Part shown: positions 24,576-36,286 of the stretch, one piece after another
Position numbering within the stretch: the first letter of the stretch is position 1
Layout: each line of letters opens with the position of its first letter
Source: Siphonodentalium dalli
Taxonomy: Eukaryota > Mollusca > Scaphopoda > Gadilida > Siphonodentaliidae
DNA: 64,000 nt
Assembly (NCBI GenBank): GCA_032622095.1
Contig: CP136068.1
Location: forward strand, 131,073,989 to 131,137,988
Direction of reading: 5' to 3'
Notes under the pieces: generated by a model
What the model saw: the letters and a program-made list of their open reading frames with translations, nothing else
Databases searched by the model: none
What the model was told of the DNA's origin: nothing
Position numbers and translations under genes: made by a program

Positions 24576-24770
24576 TTAAAGGTACTCAAACGGATCAGAC
24601 GCTCATAAACTACTATTTCTTTGGCTTCGGGGGTTAACAAATATTTGATTCGAGTCGAGTAATCCACCGATCAAAGCTCAGAGTGATCAGATATCGATTT
24701 TTGAAGTTTGTTATTTCTCGAGATCTGCAGTAATAAGTGGCACAGAAACACGTGATCAAACGGGCGGTCT
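24576..24770 (-). mobile_element. TTAA-flanked MITE family T1, partial (right half, inverted)
   Basis: TTAAAGGTACTCAAACGGAT at the left end, then ACTATTTCTTTGGCTTCGGG and TTTGATTCGAGTCGAG. These are the reverse complement of the right half of the complete copy at 33048-33476. The far end is lost. Confidence 0.7.
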
Positions 24771-25079
24771 TGCGGGTGAAGATGAATAACGATAACATCA
24801 AGTGGTTATTATTACCATCTACTCATTCGCTTAGCCATAACCTGTCAGTACAGGAGTGAACACAACTGTTAGTAAAAACCTTGGCCTCCCGTGGTTATCT
24901 AAGGCCCGTTTCAAACTACGGATTTTTGTCGACACGAATCTAATTGTATTAAATCCGTCGGTGATCCATGCGACTGTGGTCAATTTTGTTTCAGACGGAC
25001 GCATCATCGTCGAGACTAATACATTTAAAGGTGCACTCCCGGTTACCGTCACAAAATGGGCACGGGTGGATATAGAGAC

Positions 25080-25215
25080 CTATATATATACCGGTATGTT
25101 ATACATATATATTAAAATACAGTATATATAGACTGTGTCTATACATGTATGTGCGCGATTGCAGCGCGAATATATATGCACATGTATATGAGTACATATA
25201 GGTATATATAATACA
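25080..25215 (+). repeat. TATA-rich repeat sharing a block with 29955-30040
   Basis: Contains ATGTGCGCGATTGCAGCGCG followed by AATATATATGCACATGTATA. The same block occurs in reverse complement at 29965-30015. GCGCGATTGCAGCGCG is itself a short dyad. Confidence 0.65.
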
Positions 25216-25664
25216 CTAGAAAATATACAAGGGTGGAAATTGTCACTATTAGTATTAAATCCTATAAAATAATAAAAGTTGCCAGATAATTTAATATAAT
25301 TAGTACGGTACCAGTAGTGCTGTTTAAAATATTAAGTACTTTCATGGTGTTCATTAAAGGCCAACGACCGCGGGCATTTGAACCCCGGATTATTCTTTAT
25401 ATGAAGCAATTAGACACAAGTTGTTTCTGGTTTAATATGTTACTGTATGTAGAAATATGTGGAAAACATATATATCCCCCATAATATGGAACACATGTAG
25501 CTTATAGCTATAAATCGCCACCAGTGATTAAAATCAGCCACTTCAAAAAATATTTACCGGTTCCTTATTCTGTTTGTCATATTTACTATTATAATAAAGC
25601 GTGTTTTGTGATGCAGTGTACTATCCCTGTGTACTATACTATTATTTGGATCCCGATAGTATGT

Positions 25665-28247
25665 CATTAATAATCAGTATAATGAGATCCCACCCACCAC
25701 CCCATCCCGCCACCCATAGTATCTTATGCGCCGCAGGCGCCCGTATAGAGGCTACTGCCCACATAAATAATGAGTATAATGAGATCCCACCCTCCACCCT
25801 ATCCCGCCACCCATAGTATCTTATGCGCCGCAGGCGCCCGTATAGAGGCTACTGCCCACATAAATAATCAGAAAAATGAGATCCCACCCACCACCCCATC
25901 CCGCCACCCATAGTATCTTATGCGCCGCAGGCGCCCGTATAGAGGCTACTGCCCACATAAATAATCAGTATAATGAGATTCCACCCACCACCACATCCCG
26001 CCACCCATAGTATATTATGCGCCGCAGGCGACCGCATAGAGGCTACTGCCCACATAAATAATCAGAAAAATGAGATCCCACCCTCCACCCCATCCCGCCA
26101 CCCATAGTATGTTATGCGCCGCAGGCGCCCGTATAGAGGCTACTGCCCACATAAATAATCTGTATAATGAGATCCCACCCACCACCCCATCCCGCCACCC
26201 ATAGTATCTTATGCGCCGCAGGCGCCCGTATAGAGGCTACTGCCCACATAACTAATCAGTATAATGAGATCCCACCCACCACCCCATCCCGCCACCCATA
26301 GTATCTTATGCGCCGCAGGCGCCCGAATAGAGGCTACTGCCCACATAAATAATGAGTATAATGAGATCCCACCCTCCACCCCATCCCGCCACCCATAGTA
26401 TATTATGCGCCGCAGGCGCCCGTGTAGAGGCTACTGCCCACATAAATAATCAGAAAAATGAGATCCCGCCGACCACCCTATCCCGCCACCCATAGTATCT
26501 TATGCGCCGCAGGCGCCCGTATAGAGGCTACTGCCCACATAAATAATCAGTATAATGAGATCCCACCCACCACCCCATCCCGCCACCCATAGTATCTTAT
26601 GCGCCGCAGGCGCCCTTATAGAGGCTACTGCCCACATAAATAATAAGTATAATGAGATCCCACCCACCACCCCATCCCGCCACTCATAGTATCTTATGCG
26701 CCGCAGGCGCCCGTATAGATGCTACTGCCCACATAAATAATCAGTATAATGAGATCCCACCACCACCCCATCCCGCCACCCCAAGTATCTTATGCGCCGC
26801 AGGCGCCCGTATAGAGACTACTGCCCTCATAAATAATCTGTATAATGAGATCCCACCCACCACCCCATCCCGCCACCCATAGTATCTTATGCGCCGCAGG
26901 CGCCCGTATAGAGACTACTGCCCTTATAAATAATCAGTATAATGAGATCCCACCCACCACCCCATCCCGCCACCCATAGTATCTTATGCGCCGCAGTCGC
27001 CCGTATAGAGGCTACTGCCCACATAAATAATCAGTATAATGAGATCCCACCCACCACCCCATCCCGCCACCCATAGTATCTTATGCGCCACAGGCGCCTG
27101 TATAGAGGCTACTGCCCTCATAAATAATCAGTATAATGAGATCCCACCCACCACCCCATCCCGCCACCCATAGTATCTTATGCGCCGCAGGCGCCCGTAT
27201 AGAAACTACTGCCCTCATAAATAATCAGTATAATGAGATCCCACCCACCACCCCATCCCGCCACCCATAGTATATTATGCGCCGCAGGCGCCCGTATAGA
27301 GGCTACTGCCCACATAAATAATCTGTATAATGAGATCCCACCCGCCACCCCATCCCGCCACCCATAGTATCCTATGCGCCGCAGGCGCCCGTATAGAGGC
27401 TACTGCCCACATAAATAATCAGTATAATGAGATCCCACCCACCACCCCATCCCGCCACCCATAGTATGTTATGCGCCGCAGGCGCCCGTATAGAGGCTAC
27501 TGCCCACATAAATAATCAGTATAATGAGATCCGTATAGAGGCTTCTGCCCACATAAATAATCTGTATAATGAGATCCCACCCTCCACCCCATCCCGCCAC
27601 CCATAGTATCTTATGCGCCGCAGGCGCCCGTATAGAGGCTACTGCCCACATAAATAATCAGTATAATGAGATCCCACCCACCACCCCATCCCGCCACCCC
27701 AAGTATCTTATGCGCCGCAGGCAGTAGTCTCTATACGGGCGCCTGCGGCGCATAAGATACTTGGGGTGGCGGGATGGGGTGGTGGGTGGGATCTCATTAT
27801 ACTGATTATTTATGTGGGCAGTAGCATCTATACGGGCGCCTGCGGCGCATAAGATACTATGGGTGGCGGGATGGGGTGGTGGGTGTGATCTCATTATACT
27901 GATTATTTATGTGGGCAGTAGCCTCTATACGGGCGCCTGCGGCGCATAACATACTATGGGTGGCGGGATGTGGTGGTGGGTGGGATCTCATTATACAGAT
28001 TATTTATGAGGGCAGTAGTCTCTATACGGGCGCCTGCGGCGCATAAGATACTATGGGTGGCGGGATGGGGTGGTGGGTGGGATCTCATTATACTGCTTAT
28101 TTATGTGGGCAGTAGCCTCTATACGGGCGCCTGCGGCGCATAACATACTATAGGTGGCGGGATGGGATGGTGGGTGGGATCTCATTTTTCTGATTATTTA
28201 TGTGAGCAGTAGCCTCTATACGGGCGCCTGCGGCGCATAAGATACTA
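25665..28247. repeat. 97-bp satellite array with one orientation switch
   Basis: The unit is AATGAGATCCCACCCACCAC-CCCATCCCGCCACCCATAGT-ATCTTATGCGCCGCAGGCGC-CCGTATAGAGGCTACTGCCC-ACATAAATAATCAGTAT. Spacing between AATGAGATCC starts is exactly 97 (25681, 25778, 25875, 25972). About 21 units run in the plus orientation to about 27722, then about 5.4 units run inverted to 28247. One unit near 27520 is shortened to about 40 bp. GCGCCGCAGGCGC inside the unit is a perfect dyad. As 97 is not a multiple of 3, open frames across it are meaningless. Confidence 0.97.
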
Positions 28248-28667
28248 ATACTATTATTAGTATAGTAGTTGCACTAGTAATAAATTATAAGAAAAATTAA
28301 ATAGAAAGCATATGTTATAGTGCGGCAGTACCTAGTACTGCCACTGGTGCAATGGTGGGTAGTACCACGAACAAGCGAAATTTAATTTTTAGCCTTTGAA
28401 AAGTGAGCTAGCCTAAAGAAGAATGCATTAGTAAAATAAACTCAAGTTCAATTATAAAATTGTGTGCGTATATATTCTATGTTTTTATATGCATCTTATT
28501 TTCCACTTCTATCATTTTATCCTGTGAATGATATTAATTATAAATAATTGCCAGTGTGTGTCCGCTTATTTATTTAACACTGAGAGCGTGCGACAAATTA
28601 ACGTCATGTGGGCATTTCCGCAGATATGGGGAAACTCCCTCATTATCATATATCGTTGACATATCAG
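28248..28667. other. Unassigned flank of the satellite
   Basis: AT-rich, starting with a short ACTAATACTATTATTAGTAT dyad. No gene seen. Confidence 0.4.
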
Positions 28668-29170
28668 TTACATACGGTACTCGGCAGTGTCCTGGCTAGT
28701 TTTCAACAATCGTTTTTCCGTGCACCCACAATTTATCCTTGAGCATATTCCTAACACGAGCCCGCCTTCATTCCGATCGGTTTGAATCCCACAATTGTCG
28801 ATCATGGAAAACAGAGACCCTTGGTCCACTGCCTTTGTTACTGGGTCGACGGTGAGATCAAACTTTCGTAAGTTTGTTTCCCCCTTGAACAAACATATAT
28901 GTTGTGCATCAATACACTTGACAACGCATATATACTTCACGGCTGCTGGAGTACATTCACTCTTCCTCAACACTGACCTCCATCTTCCCTTCATTTGTCC
29001 AAACGCACCTTCCGTTACCATGCAGACTCGACTCAACCGATAGTTGATGTTCTTCTGTTCATCTTCTATATCAGCTTCATCAACCACCCTTTAATTGGAT
29101 GGAAACGCCGAAACTCCCAATACAATTGTGTAATTATTTGGCGGCCGTCGATATCGGTGGAAAATTTGAG
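28668..29170 (-). pseudogene. PIF/Harbinger-type transposase (HARBI1-like) C-terminal remnant
   Basis: The minus-strand frame from 29087 has EQKNINYRLSR, then EGAFGQMKGRWRSVL. This is the classic NYRLSRAR...ENAFGRLKGRWR block of DDE_Tnp_4 nucleases, the enzymes that cut Harbinger elements out of DNA. Just upstream, a different frame gives LGVSAFPS and then IKGWLMK, matching the LGDSAYPL..WLMKPY block, so there is at least one frameshift between those segments. The third catalytic acidic region lies around this block, but the N-terminal domain and the first Asp are absent. After residue ~70 the sequence loses similarity. This is a dead fragment. No Harbinger terminal repeats identified. Confidence 0.82.
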
Positions 29171-29300
29171 TACAACGACCCCTCAGACAGCTTGTTGTAT
29201 ATTCCAATTGATTGGAATAATTCCAATTGATTGGAATATCACGGAATCGTTCAACATTTAACATTTGTAGAGCCTATTATATTATATTATATTATATTTT

Positions 29301-30721
29301 ATCTCACGTGACTTTCTCGCATTCTGATTGGTTGCATGCACACTGCTATACTATTTTACGATAGTACCCCTACATGTTACTATTCTTTTTCTATTTATAG
29401 AAACACACTCATTTCGCGAAATCGGGTTGCCGCCTGAAGATACGGCTAATCTGAAACTATACCTTGTACGATACTTGTTGCAATATCGGTATATTATAAG
29501 ATTTATTGGTGAATTGTAATGATCTTACACATGTCCGATCATAGCTATCCAATGTATTTAATAGTTTGTCCGTTTAGTTGGCAAGCGACCAATCCTAAGT
29601 TTGTAATGCCAGTAGACGTTATTTATAACTTCTATTCCGTATCGCAAAAGTTCGCAAAATGTCTTTGCTAATGACGTATTTATAGAAATAAATGCATGAA
29701 CCATGAAGAGATGCTGTTAGATGCAACTAATAGCATAGTTATGCTCCCGTGCCATCGCCAAAGAATGACGTAAATTGTAAATCCTGAGACGGATTTCCAA
29801 AATTCGCGGTAAATAAAAATGTGACAAAATCAGACACAGAAATTGTGAGAGAATTGACACCAATGTTCGATATAATATAATAAATAATTAAAGTCTTGTC
29901 GTTGACTATGTCAAAATAGTGGTCCTCGATGAGGAATAGTCCACTCGCCTACATACATCCTCATATACATGTGCACATATATTCGCGCTGCAATCGCGCA
30001 CATACATATACATAATTAATTTATACTGTATTTTAATATATTATATCTCACGTGACTTTCTCGCATTCTGATTGGCTGCACATTGCTATACTATTTTACG
30101 ATAGTACCCCAGTAGGATTCCTACATGCCTACTATACTTTTTCTATTTATAGTAACAAACTCATTTCGCGAAATCGGGCTGCCGCCTGAAGATACGGCCA
30201 ATCTTAAACTATACCCTGTGTGATATTTGTTGCAATATCGGTATATCATTAGATTTATTGATGAATTGCAATGATCTTACAAATGTCCGATGATATCAAG
30301 CCAATGTATTTCATAGTTTGTCCGTTTAGTTGGCAAGCGGCTAGTCCTAATTTTGCAATGCCAGTGGACGTTATTTATAATTTCCTTTTCCGGTTAATCG
30401 AAGTTAAACAAGTTGACTTCTAAAATTTCGCCAAAATGTCTTTGCTAATGACGTATTTTTATAGAAATGAATCATGAAGAGATGCTGTTAGATGTAACTA
30501 ATAACATAGTTATGCTCCCTACCAACGTCAAAATATTGCTGTAAATTGTAAAATCTGAGACCGATTTCCAAAATTCGAGGTAAATAAAAATGTGACAAAA
30601 TCAGACACAGAAATTGTGTGAGAATTTGCACCAATGTTCGATATAATATAATAAATAATGAATGACTTGTCGTTGACTATGCCAAAATAGTGGTCCTCGA
30701 GAAGGAATAGTCCACTCGCCT
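29301..30721 (+). repeat. ~650-bp direct duplication (29301-29950 and 30045-30721)
   Basis: Both copies start ATCTCACGTGACTTTCTCGC and end at 'gaatagtccactcgcct'. They share blocks such as ATTTCGCGAAATCGGG, CCGCCTGAAGATACGG, TCCGTTTAGTTGGCAAGCG and AAATGTGACAAAATCAGACA. Small indels separate them. The 94-base spacer carries the block shared with 25080-25215 in inverse orientation. Short open frames are not conserved between the copies, so it is non-coding. An E-box-like CACGTG sits at each start. Confidence 0.88.
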
Positions 30722-31442
30722 GGACAAATATGACAAGTGATTGTTTGTAATTTTGTTCAGTGCAGTTCAAATAAATATTGTTTAAACTGATTGTTTCACA
30801 GAATTTCTCGGCATTATATCGATAAATTTGAGTGATAGGCAGGCATTAAAATGTGTAACACTAACTAGTATGGATGCAAACATTGAGCATTTGTGGGAAG
30901 GTGGGAATTTTTTAGGCAGGTCTAAATACTCACTGATATCAAGATCATACATGTACATATATTAAAACTATTAATTTGAATATAATAATTACTACTGCTA
31001 CTACTATTCTAGAGTATAGAATATCATATAGCAGCCTTCATGGCTCACAATATTTAACACAGTTGTTTTAAGATCACCATGCATCTCTTGTGTCTGCGAA
31101 CTCCAGTGGCAATGTGACTTCTAAGTCTGATTTTGGGAGACTTTTTAATAGCTATATCTGCTATTTTGTAATACTCAGGCACCTTGGAGCCAAATTCCTG
31201 TCAAATTTGATATATAACTAATCACCTTATTGAGCTGGATTCAGTTCTTTTCCACATAATACATAGACAGGCTCCACATAGGAAAATACACTTAAGCATT
31301 ACATATCTAAACAAACCGGCCAAATCCGGCCAAATAAAGCTTCAACAGCCTAAAATATCTTCGGTCTGTCTCAATAGAACCATACAAATATGGATATCAT
31401 TGAAACCGGCTCCTTGACCACATTGTGATAGTAACAGTTATG
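30722..31442. other. Unassigned stretch
   Basis: AT-rich, with a short (ACT)n-like tract near 30985-31005. No gene seen. Confidence 0.35.
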
Positions 31443-31670
31443 CCCTGTGCCAATGCATTCTCTTATATATGCGAGTCGACCATAGGTCGCCTCGCATATA
31501 TAAGAGAATGCATTGGCCTAAAAAATTCTTTTTTTAACACTTTTTACCATTTTTTCTTACATTCTTTAACAATTTTATAATTTTTAATGTGTTAAGCCAA
31601 TGCATTCTCTTATATATGCGAGGCGACCTATGGTCGACTCGCATATATAAAAGAATGCATTGGCACAGGG
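31443..31670. mobile_element. Two-level palindromic element, copy 2
   Basis: Two 69-bp hairpins (31449-31517 and 31596-31664) nearly identical to those at 24072 and 24352, arranged as mirror images. Only CCCTGT/ACAGGG of the outer arms is kept. The spacer shares TTCTTTAACAATTTTATAAT with copy 1 but lacks its central insert. Confidence 0.88.
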
Positions 31671-33047
31671 CCGTTCTATTGGGTTAAGGGTTAAAAAAAC
31701 AAATTCCCTACTTGTCTACCTGGAATTGTTTGGCTCCATGATAGGAAACAAGCAACTTTGTTTTGGCCTTAGCTAAAATATAGCTATTCATGTCATAATT
31801 GATGTGTACAGTTAATAAAGTGGTATCTTTACAGCATTGCGATCAATACTCAGTTCACCCAATTTGCATGCCACAGACAGTCGCTCGAATTTTAAAGATT
31901 GAGAAACTCAAGTTTTTAAATAATTTTGATACTATTCATTTTAATTTAGACAATATTACAAACGGTATTAAATTTTAACTGGGTGTGGTCAATTAATCTG
32001 GAAACGATCAGCGCTATATAGCAATCACTCTGGAAAATGTATAAGTTTGTTACTCCCATTTGTGTGAAGTGTCAAAACAAATGGGTTGCAGCCAGTTCTT
32101 GCCAGGAAATATAAAAATTGAATACATACATGTATTTATTCCTTCAACATTTCTTGGTAAACCTACAAATTGTAAATTCAGGCCCATTTGTAACGCGGGC
32201 CTTTTTGTAAATCGTCTTACACCTATATATTTTAATGCTGAATAATACAACCAATGGGGAGTGTAATCTATCAATTTTGTATCTGTCCACTCTCAATGTG
32301 TGTCAATATGTTCCCTCCCTCTATTTTGGAATAAAATTTAAGACTGTATATCATGACCACTCGGTTGTCAAAATATCATACATACAGCTGGGAGCACCTC
32401 CGAGCGGGGTGTGGAAATAAAAAAAAATTCTAAAAAAAAAATTAAATCCCTACCTATCTACCCTGGACAGGTAAGGTCCCGTTAGCATACACACGGTTTA
32501 ATTTTAGGCCTTATTCATTTTTAATAAATTTCGCTGTCAGAACATAAAAAAGTTCCCAGGTGTTTGTACAGTGTAGTTGGTGTAATATGGTCTTTAGTAC
32601 GGTCTTATCTACTGTAGAGATTCATGACATGATCTAGTATTTTGTGTGGTTCGATAGTCTTTTAATGTGAATTCGGTAAACATGCATATATGCGCATCTG
32701 ACTAATGAGTAGTGCCCCGAACATATCACTATATCACAATGACATGAGTTTGTTTGATCTAAATTATTTATCGACTCCAGCCCCAAAACAATAGTCATTT
32801 GGCAAATTATGTCATTCGTTTTCAAAGTACCTATCATCTGCTGAAGTTGGATCCTACCACATGCCAGAAATTGTTTCTCATTAAGTCATTGTGCCCCACC
32901 CATGTAACTCGCAGAAAGTCAAGCATACATAAATGTCTATAAATAAATCAGATGTGGCTATGTGAAATGTGCAATATATCCCTGTTTTCCACATCTCAAA
33001 AACGTTTTCAGTATTATGTAAATGTATCCAATAAAGATATTTTCCCC
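31671..33047. other. Unassigned stretch
   Basis: Short frames on both strands near 32050-32420, none recognisable. No splice-supported exon found by eye. Confidence 0.35.
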
Positions 33048-33476
33048 TTAAATGTACTCAATCCGATTCAATGGTCACCATATCATCAGATTCCAACAAC
33101 AAGATTTTTTTAAATGCCGCTTCAGTTGTCAGAATAGATTAATTGCTCAAAAATAATGCTAATCGCAGTCAACTATAGCATAATATTGACAAAAACCTGT
33201 AATTTATCAACTTTTTGTTCAACGAATATTGCTGGTTTGTCAAATATCTGACACAAAAATGCCACTTGATTTTAGAGTTATCCATCTCAATCTGCAATTT
33301 GGTCAGAGAAAGTATTCTCGTCTGCTGTTTACTGGGCCACTTAACATTAAAATAGTATATATCTGACCAGTCTGAGCTTTGATAGGTGGCTTCCTCGACT
33401 CGAATCAAATATTTTTTACCTCCAAAGTCAAGGAAATAGTAATCTGCGAGGGTTAATTCGGATTGAGTACCTTTAA
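33048..33476 (+). mobile_element. TTAA-flanked MITE family T1, complete L-R copy
   Basis: Flanked by TTAA (33048-33051 and 33473-33476). Terminal repeats ATGTACTCAATCCGATTC and GGATTGAGTACCT are inverted. The left half has the CATATCATCAGATTCCAACA block. The middle has CACTTGATTTTAGAGTTATCC. The right half has GAGCTTTGATAGGTGGCTTC and CGACTCGAATCAAAT. No coding sequence. The TTAA target is what piggyBac-type transposases use, so I infer that enzyme class. Confidence 0.8.
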
Positions 33477-34009
33477 AATTGCAAAAATTAAATTAAATAA
33501 TTTTGCCTTGAAAATTGGTCGCTGGGCCAGATTCAACCTTCACCTGGTGATAGCATTTTGAACAAATATACTAGTATTTACATTTGTTATATGGCTAATA
33601 TCTCTTGACTGGCGCCATGGATATTGATCTGGAAATTAGAGAAATGTTAGAGGCAATATCTCACTCTGACCCATGTCTAACTGTGGCCCACATTCCCCTA
33701 TATCTGGTGCTGCAACATATTCACGTGCAAATAGGTTTATTTGTACTTAAATGTTCACAAACACATAGGTTCATATTTTGTATTCATTTAAATTTGTTTA
33801 AATCAAAATTTAGAAAAACTAACGCCATTATACACTCTGCCAGGGCACCCTGAGTCACCACACCAAATTTCGTTGAAATCCTGGCACCAAAATTAACAAA
33901 GTCGTGTTGGACTCAACTTTACTCCAGTCTTATACATGTATGTATATACAAACAGTCCCATGAAACATGTATACATTTATTGATGGACTTGTCGTGTGCT
34001 CTTCATACA

Positions 34010-34590
34010 GAATCGGGTTCACTATTCCGAAGGTTCCATATTCCAAAGGTTCATTATTCCGAAGGTTCGCTATTCCAAAGGTTCGTTATTCAGAAGGTTC
34101 GCTATTCTGGGCGTATTTAACCAGAAAAGATGGACAACTCTAAAATCAAGTGGTTTAAAAATCGTGCTAATGATATTATCATTACCACGATTTTACAGTT
34201 ATCCATCTTTATCTGCAAGACAGCCCGTTTGACCTCATGCTTCTGGCAAGATCAGGCCCAGAAACAATAGAAATAGCAAACTTCAAACAACGATATCTCA
34301 TCACTCTGAGCTTTGATGGTGAGTTCCTCGACTCCAATCAAATATGTTTTTACCACCGAAGCCAAAGAAATAGTAATTTAGGAGCGTCTGATCGGATTGA
34401 GTACCTTTAAGTTATTTCCTTCATAAAAAGAGTCTAATGATAAAGAACCCGCTCAATACTTTAGAATATAGAATGAAACTTCAATTCAAAATAACAAACA
34501 CCTTCTGAATACCGAGGAATAGAGAACCTTCTGAATAGCGAAAATTCGGTATAACGAACCTTGGGAATAGCGAACCTTCGGAATAGAGAC
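34010..34590. repeat. Inverted arrays of a 16-bp unit flanking a T1 MITE fragment
   Basis: Plus-orientation units GGTTCGCTATTCCAAA-type fill 34018-34105. The same unit in reverse complement (AATAGCGAACCTTCGG-type) fills 34500-34590. Between them lies a T1 right half (34115-34410) ending ATTGAGTACCTTTAA. Confidence 0.75.
34115..34410 (+). mobile_element. T1 MITE, 5'-truncated copy
   Basis: Begins with GATGGACAACTCTAAAATC and a partial mirror of it, then GAGCTTTGATGGTGAGTTCC, CGACTCCAATCAAAT, GCCAAAGAAATAGTAATTTA and GATTGAGTACCTTTAA. The left half is missing. Confidence 0.72.
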
Positions 34591-35215
34591 ATGTCGCCGT
34601 CCATACGTATTGACGTGATCATATATCCCAAGTTGGCCAGAAATACAGACACTCCCATGAAACATACATTTATCATTGTATATATGGACGTACGTGTTTT
34701 GGGTTGTCCATACGTGCTGACGTAATCATATTGATTGATTAAACCTGACAGCAATAAACCGAATTATTTTTGTTTTACCGCGTTACGATACATTAAAACG
34801 AAACGCTCTTTGTTGACACACGACTAAGGGCATCTGGAAATTGGAATGTTTTACGAGATGATAATTGTCTAATAACTGTGCAAGTATTCGCATATATATG
34901 CAATCTTTATATGAATATCTCATATAACTTGGACTATTCCGGTAACGAAAAAATATATATAAACACGAGTTTGTATAGATAACTGCGCTCAAAACCGAAT
35001 AATATACGTAATATACGGGCATGGCTTTATAATAGCAACACATCGCGATACATATAATAATAACACGATAAATACAGTACGTTTAATTACGAGAACGGCG
35101 ATGTATTTCGGCGAAGTATTGCATTCGAAGTGTTGCGACAAACTTCAAAGGCCGCGATCGAATTCATGCAAACTTATATACCACCGTCGCGTATCTATCC
35201 GTTGTCAATCAGTTA

Positions 35216-35290
35216 CCACGTGATCGATCATGTGCTATGCTTCTGTTTACATGTGACAATCATGTGATCGGGCCGATGATCACGTGACTT
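35216..35290. promoter_or_regulatory. Cluster of CACGTG/CATGTG E-box-like sites
   Basis: ACCACGTGATCGATCATGTG, ACATGTGACAATCATGTGAT and GATCACGTGACTT lie within 75 bases. CACGTG cores bound by TCAC/GTGA resemble the site read by MiT/TFE and USF-type bHLH-zip factors. No gene start has been found beside it, so function is inference. Confidence 0.3.
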
Positions 35291-35455
35291 CGTCTACAAC
35301 ACAAAATCTTCGGCTAACTTCATAATGTTTTGTAATCGTTATAAAAATAACGATTGGCGGCCGAATATTAGATTTTATGCACCCAATGGACATTTTATAG
35401 ATATATTATCGGTATATTGAAAGAAAATACTCTTTTTTTGTTCAGGCCGCATTCC

Positions 35456-35504
35456 TTTAATAACCAGCAATATCACTTTGTAATAAACAAGACCACTCAA
35501 TAGG
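35456..35504 (+). repeat. Isolated degenerate units of the 20-bp satellite
   Basis: TTAATAACCAGCAATATCAC followed by TTTGTAATAAACAAGACCAC and TCAATA. These are two units of the array that otherwise starts at 36287. They suggest that the array once reached here and was interrupted by the element at 35505-36286. Confidence 0.75.
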
Positions 35505-36286
35505 CATGCGTAAGCAAGATGGCCGCTTTTGAAAATGTGCTGTCGATCAGTCAGTAAAAAGTGTCTCCAAACAACGTAATTTGTCATCACTGTTACCAAT
35601 AACATGCCAGCGTGTGAGATTTGCGGGTCTGGAACCAGTGTGAAATTCACGATTGGCGATCAATATCTCTGCACTCCATGTGAACGAAGGAAAAGCGCGG
35701 CTATAACGAACACTGGAAACGCCTCCAACAATGGGAACATTTTAACAAACGAGTTGTCGGACAATGACGATATACAGCGCCAATACAGGGCTATTTATGT
35801 GCGTCACAACAGTATAATACGCAAATTCGCTAGATGTTCACCACCAAGTAAAAATATTCCTATTTCAAAGATTTGTGTCTCCACTCTACTGTGCCCATCT
35901 TTGGACTAATTATACAAAAAAAGGATATGAATAACTTATCGGTCTGCTATAACAATGCATACAGAATGTTAATGAAGTACGATATATCATGCAGGGCAAG
36001 TGGGATGTTTGTATCTGACCGCACACTATCTATGTTGATGTTAAGGCGTAAGCATGCGTACAGTTTTCTCTCGAGAATCACAGACAGCTCCAATTGTATT
36101 ATCATCTATTTATAAATCTGATTTGAAATTTACCTCTCAACTATTCAGAAACTGGAATAATCTATTGCATACCTAATATAACAATTGCATGTGCTGACTT
36201 TTTGTGTGTATATAATGATGTGTATTTATATATCACTATAATTTGTAATACGCTATGGACATATTATGTCTGAAATAAAGTATAGT
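35505..36286 (+). mobile_element. Internally deleted LINE derivative inside the 20-bp satellite
   Basis: A ~780-base unit with a 5' leader, an ATG at 35604, a zinc-finger-like start, an abrupt join to a reverse-transcriptase C-terminal segment, then a 3' end with AATAAAG close to the border. It lies between satellite units on both sides. It looks like the two ends of a LINE joined with the middle removed. No target-site duplication is readable because the flanks are repetitive. Confidence 0.65.
35604..36118 (+). pseudogene. Fused LINE ORF1-start / ORF2-end reading frame, broken
   Basis: Residues 1-30 are MPACEICGSG ... YLCTPCERR, two CxxC knuckles as in the zinc-finger starts of some LINE ORF1 proteins. 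From about residue 62, and still in frame, the sequence becomes RHNSIIRKFARCSPP, the familiar 'N-IIRKF-C' segment of LINE ORF2 C-termini. A frameshift near 35850 moves to FQRFVSPLYCAHLWTNYT, another near 35915 to KKDMNNLSVCYNNAYRMLMK, then SGMFVSDRTLS and FLSRITDS, ending at TAA 36116-36118. All of this matches the usual order of that C-terminus. No endonuclease or RT core lies between. The product cannot be active alone. It belongs to a different family from the LINE at 1-5533, as far as these short parts show. Confidence 0.7.

Noticed and set aside
24831-25131. Frames of 91 (+) and 73 (-) codons
   Set aside because: They start within a segment with a MITE-like AAGGCCCGTTTCAAACTACG end, and no domain is visible. 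A second end was not found, so I did not call the element either.
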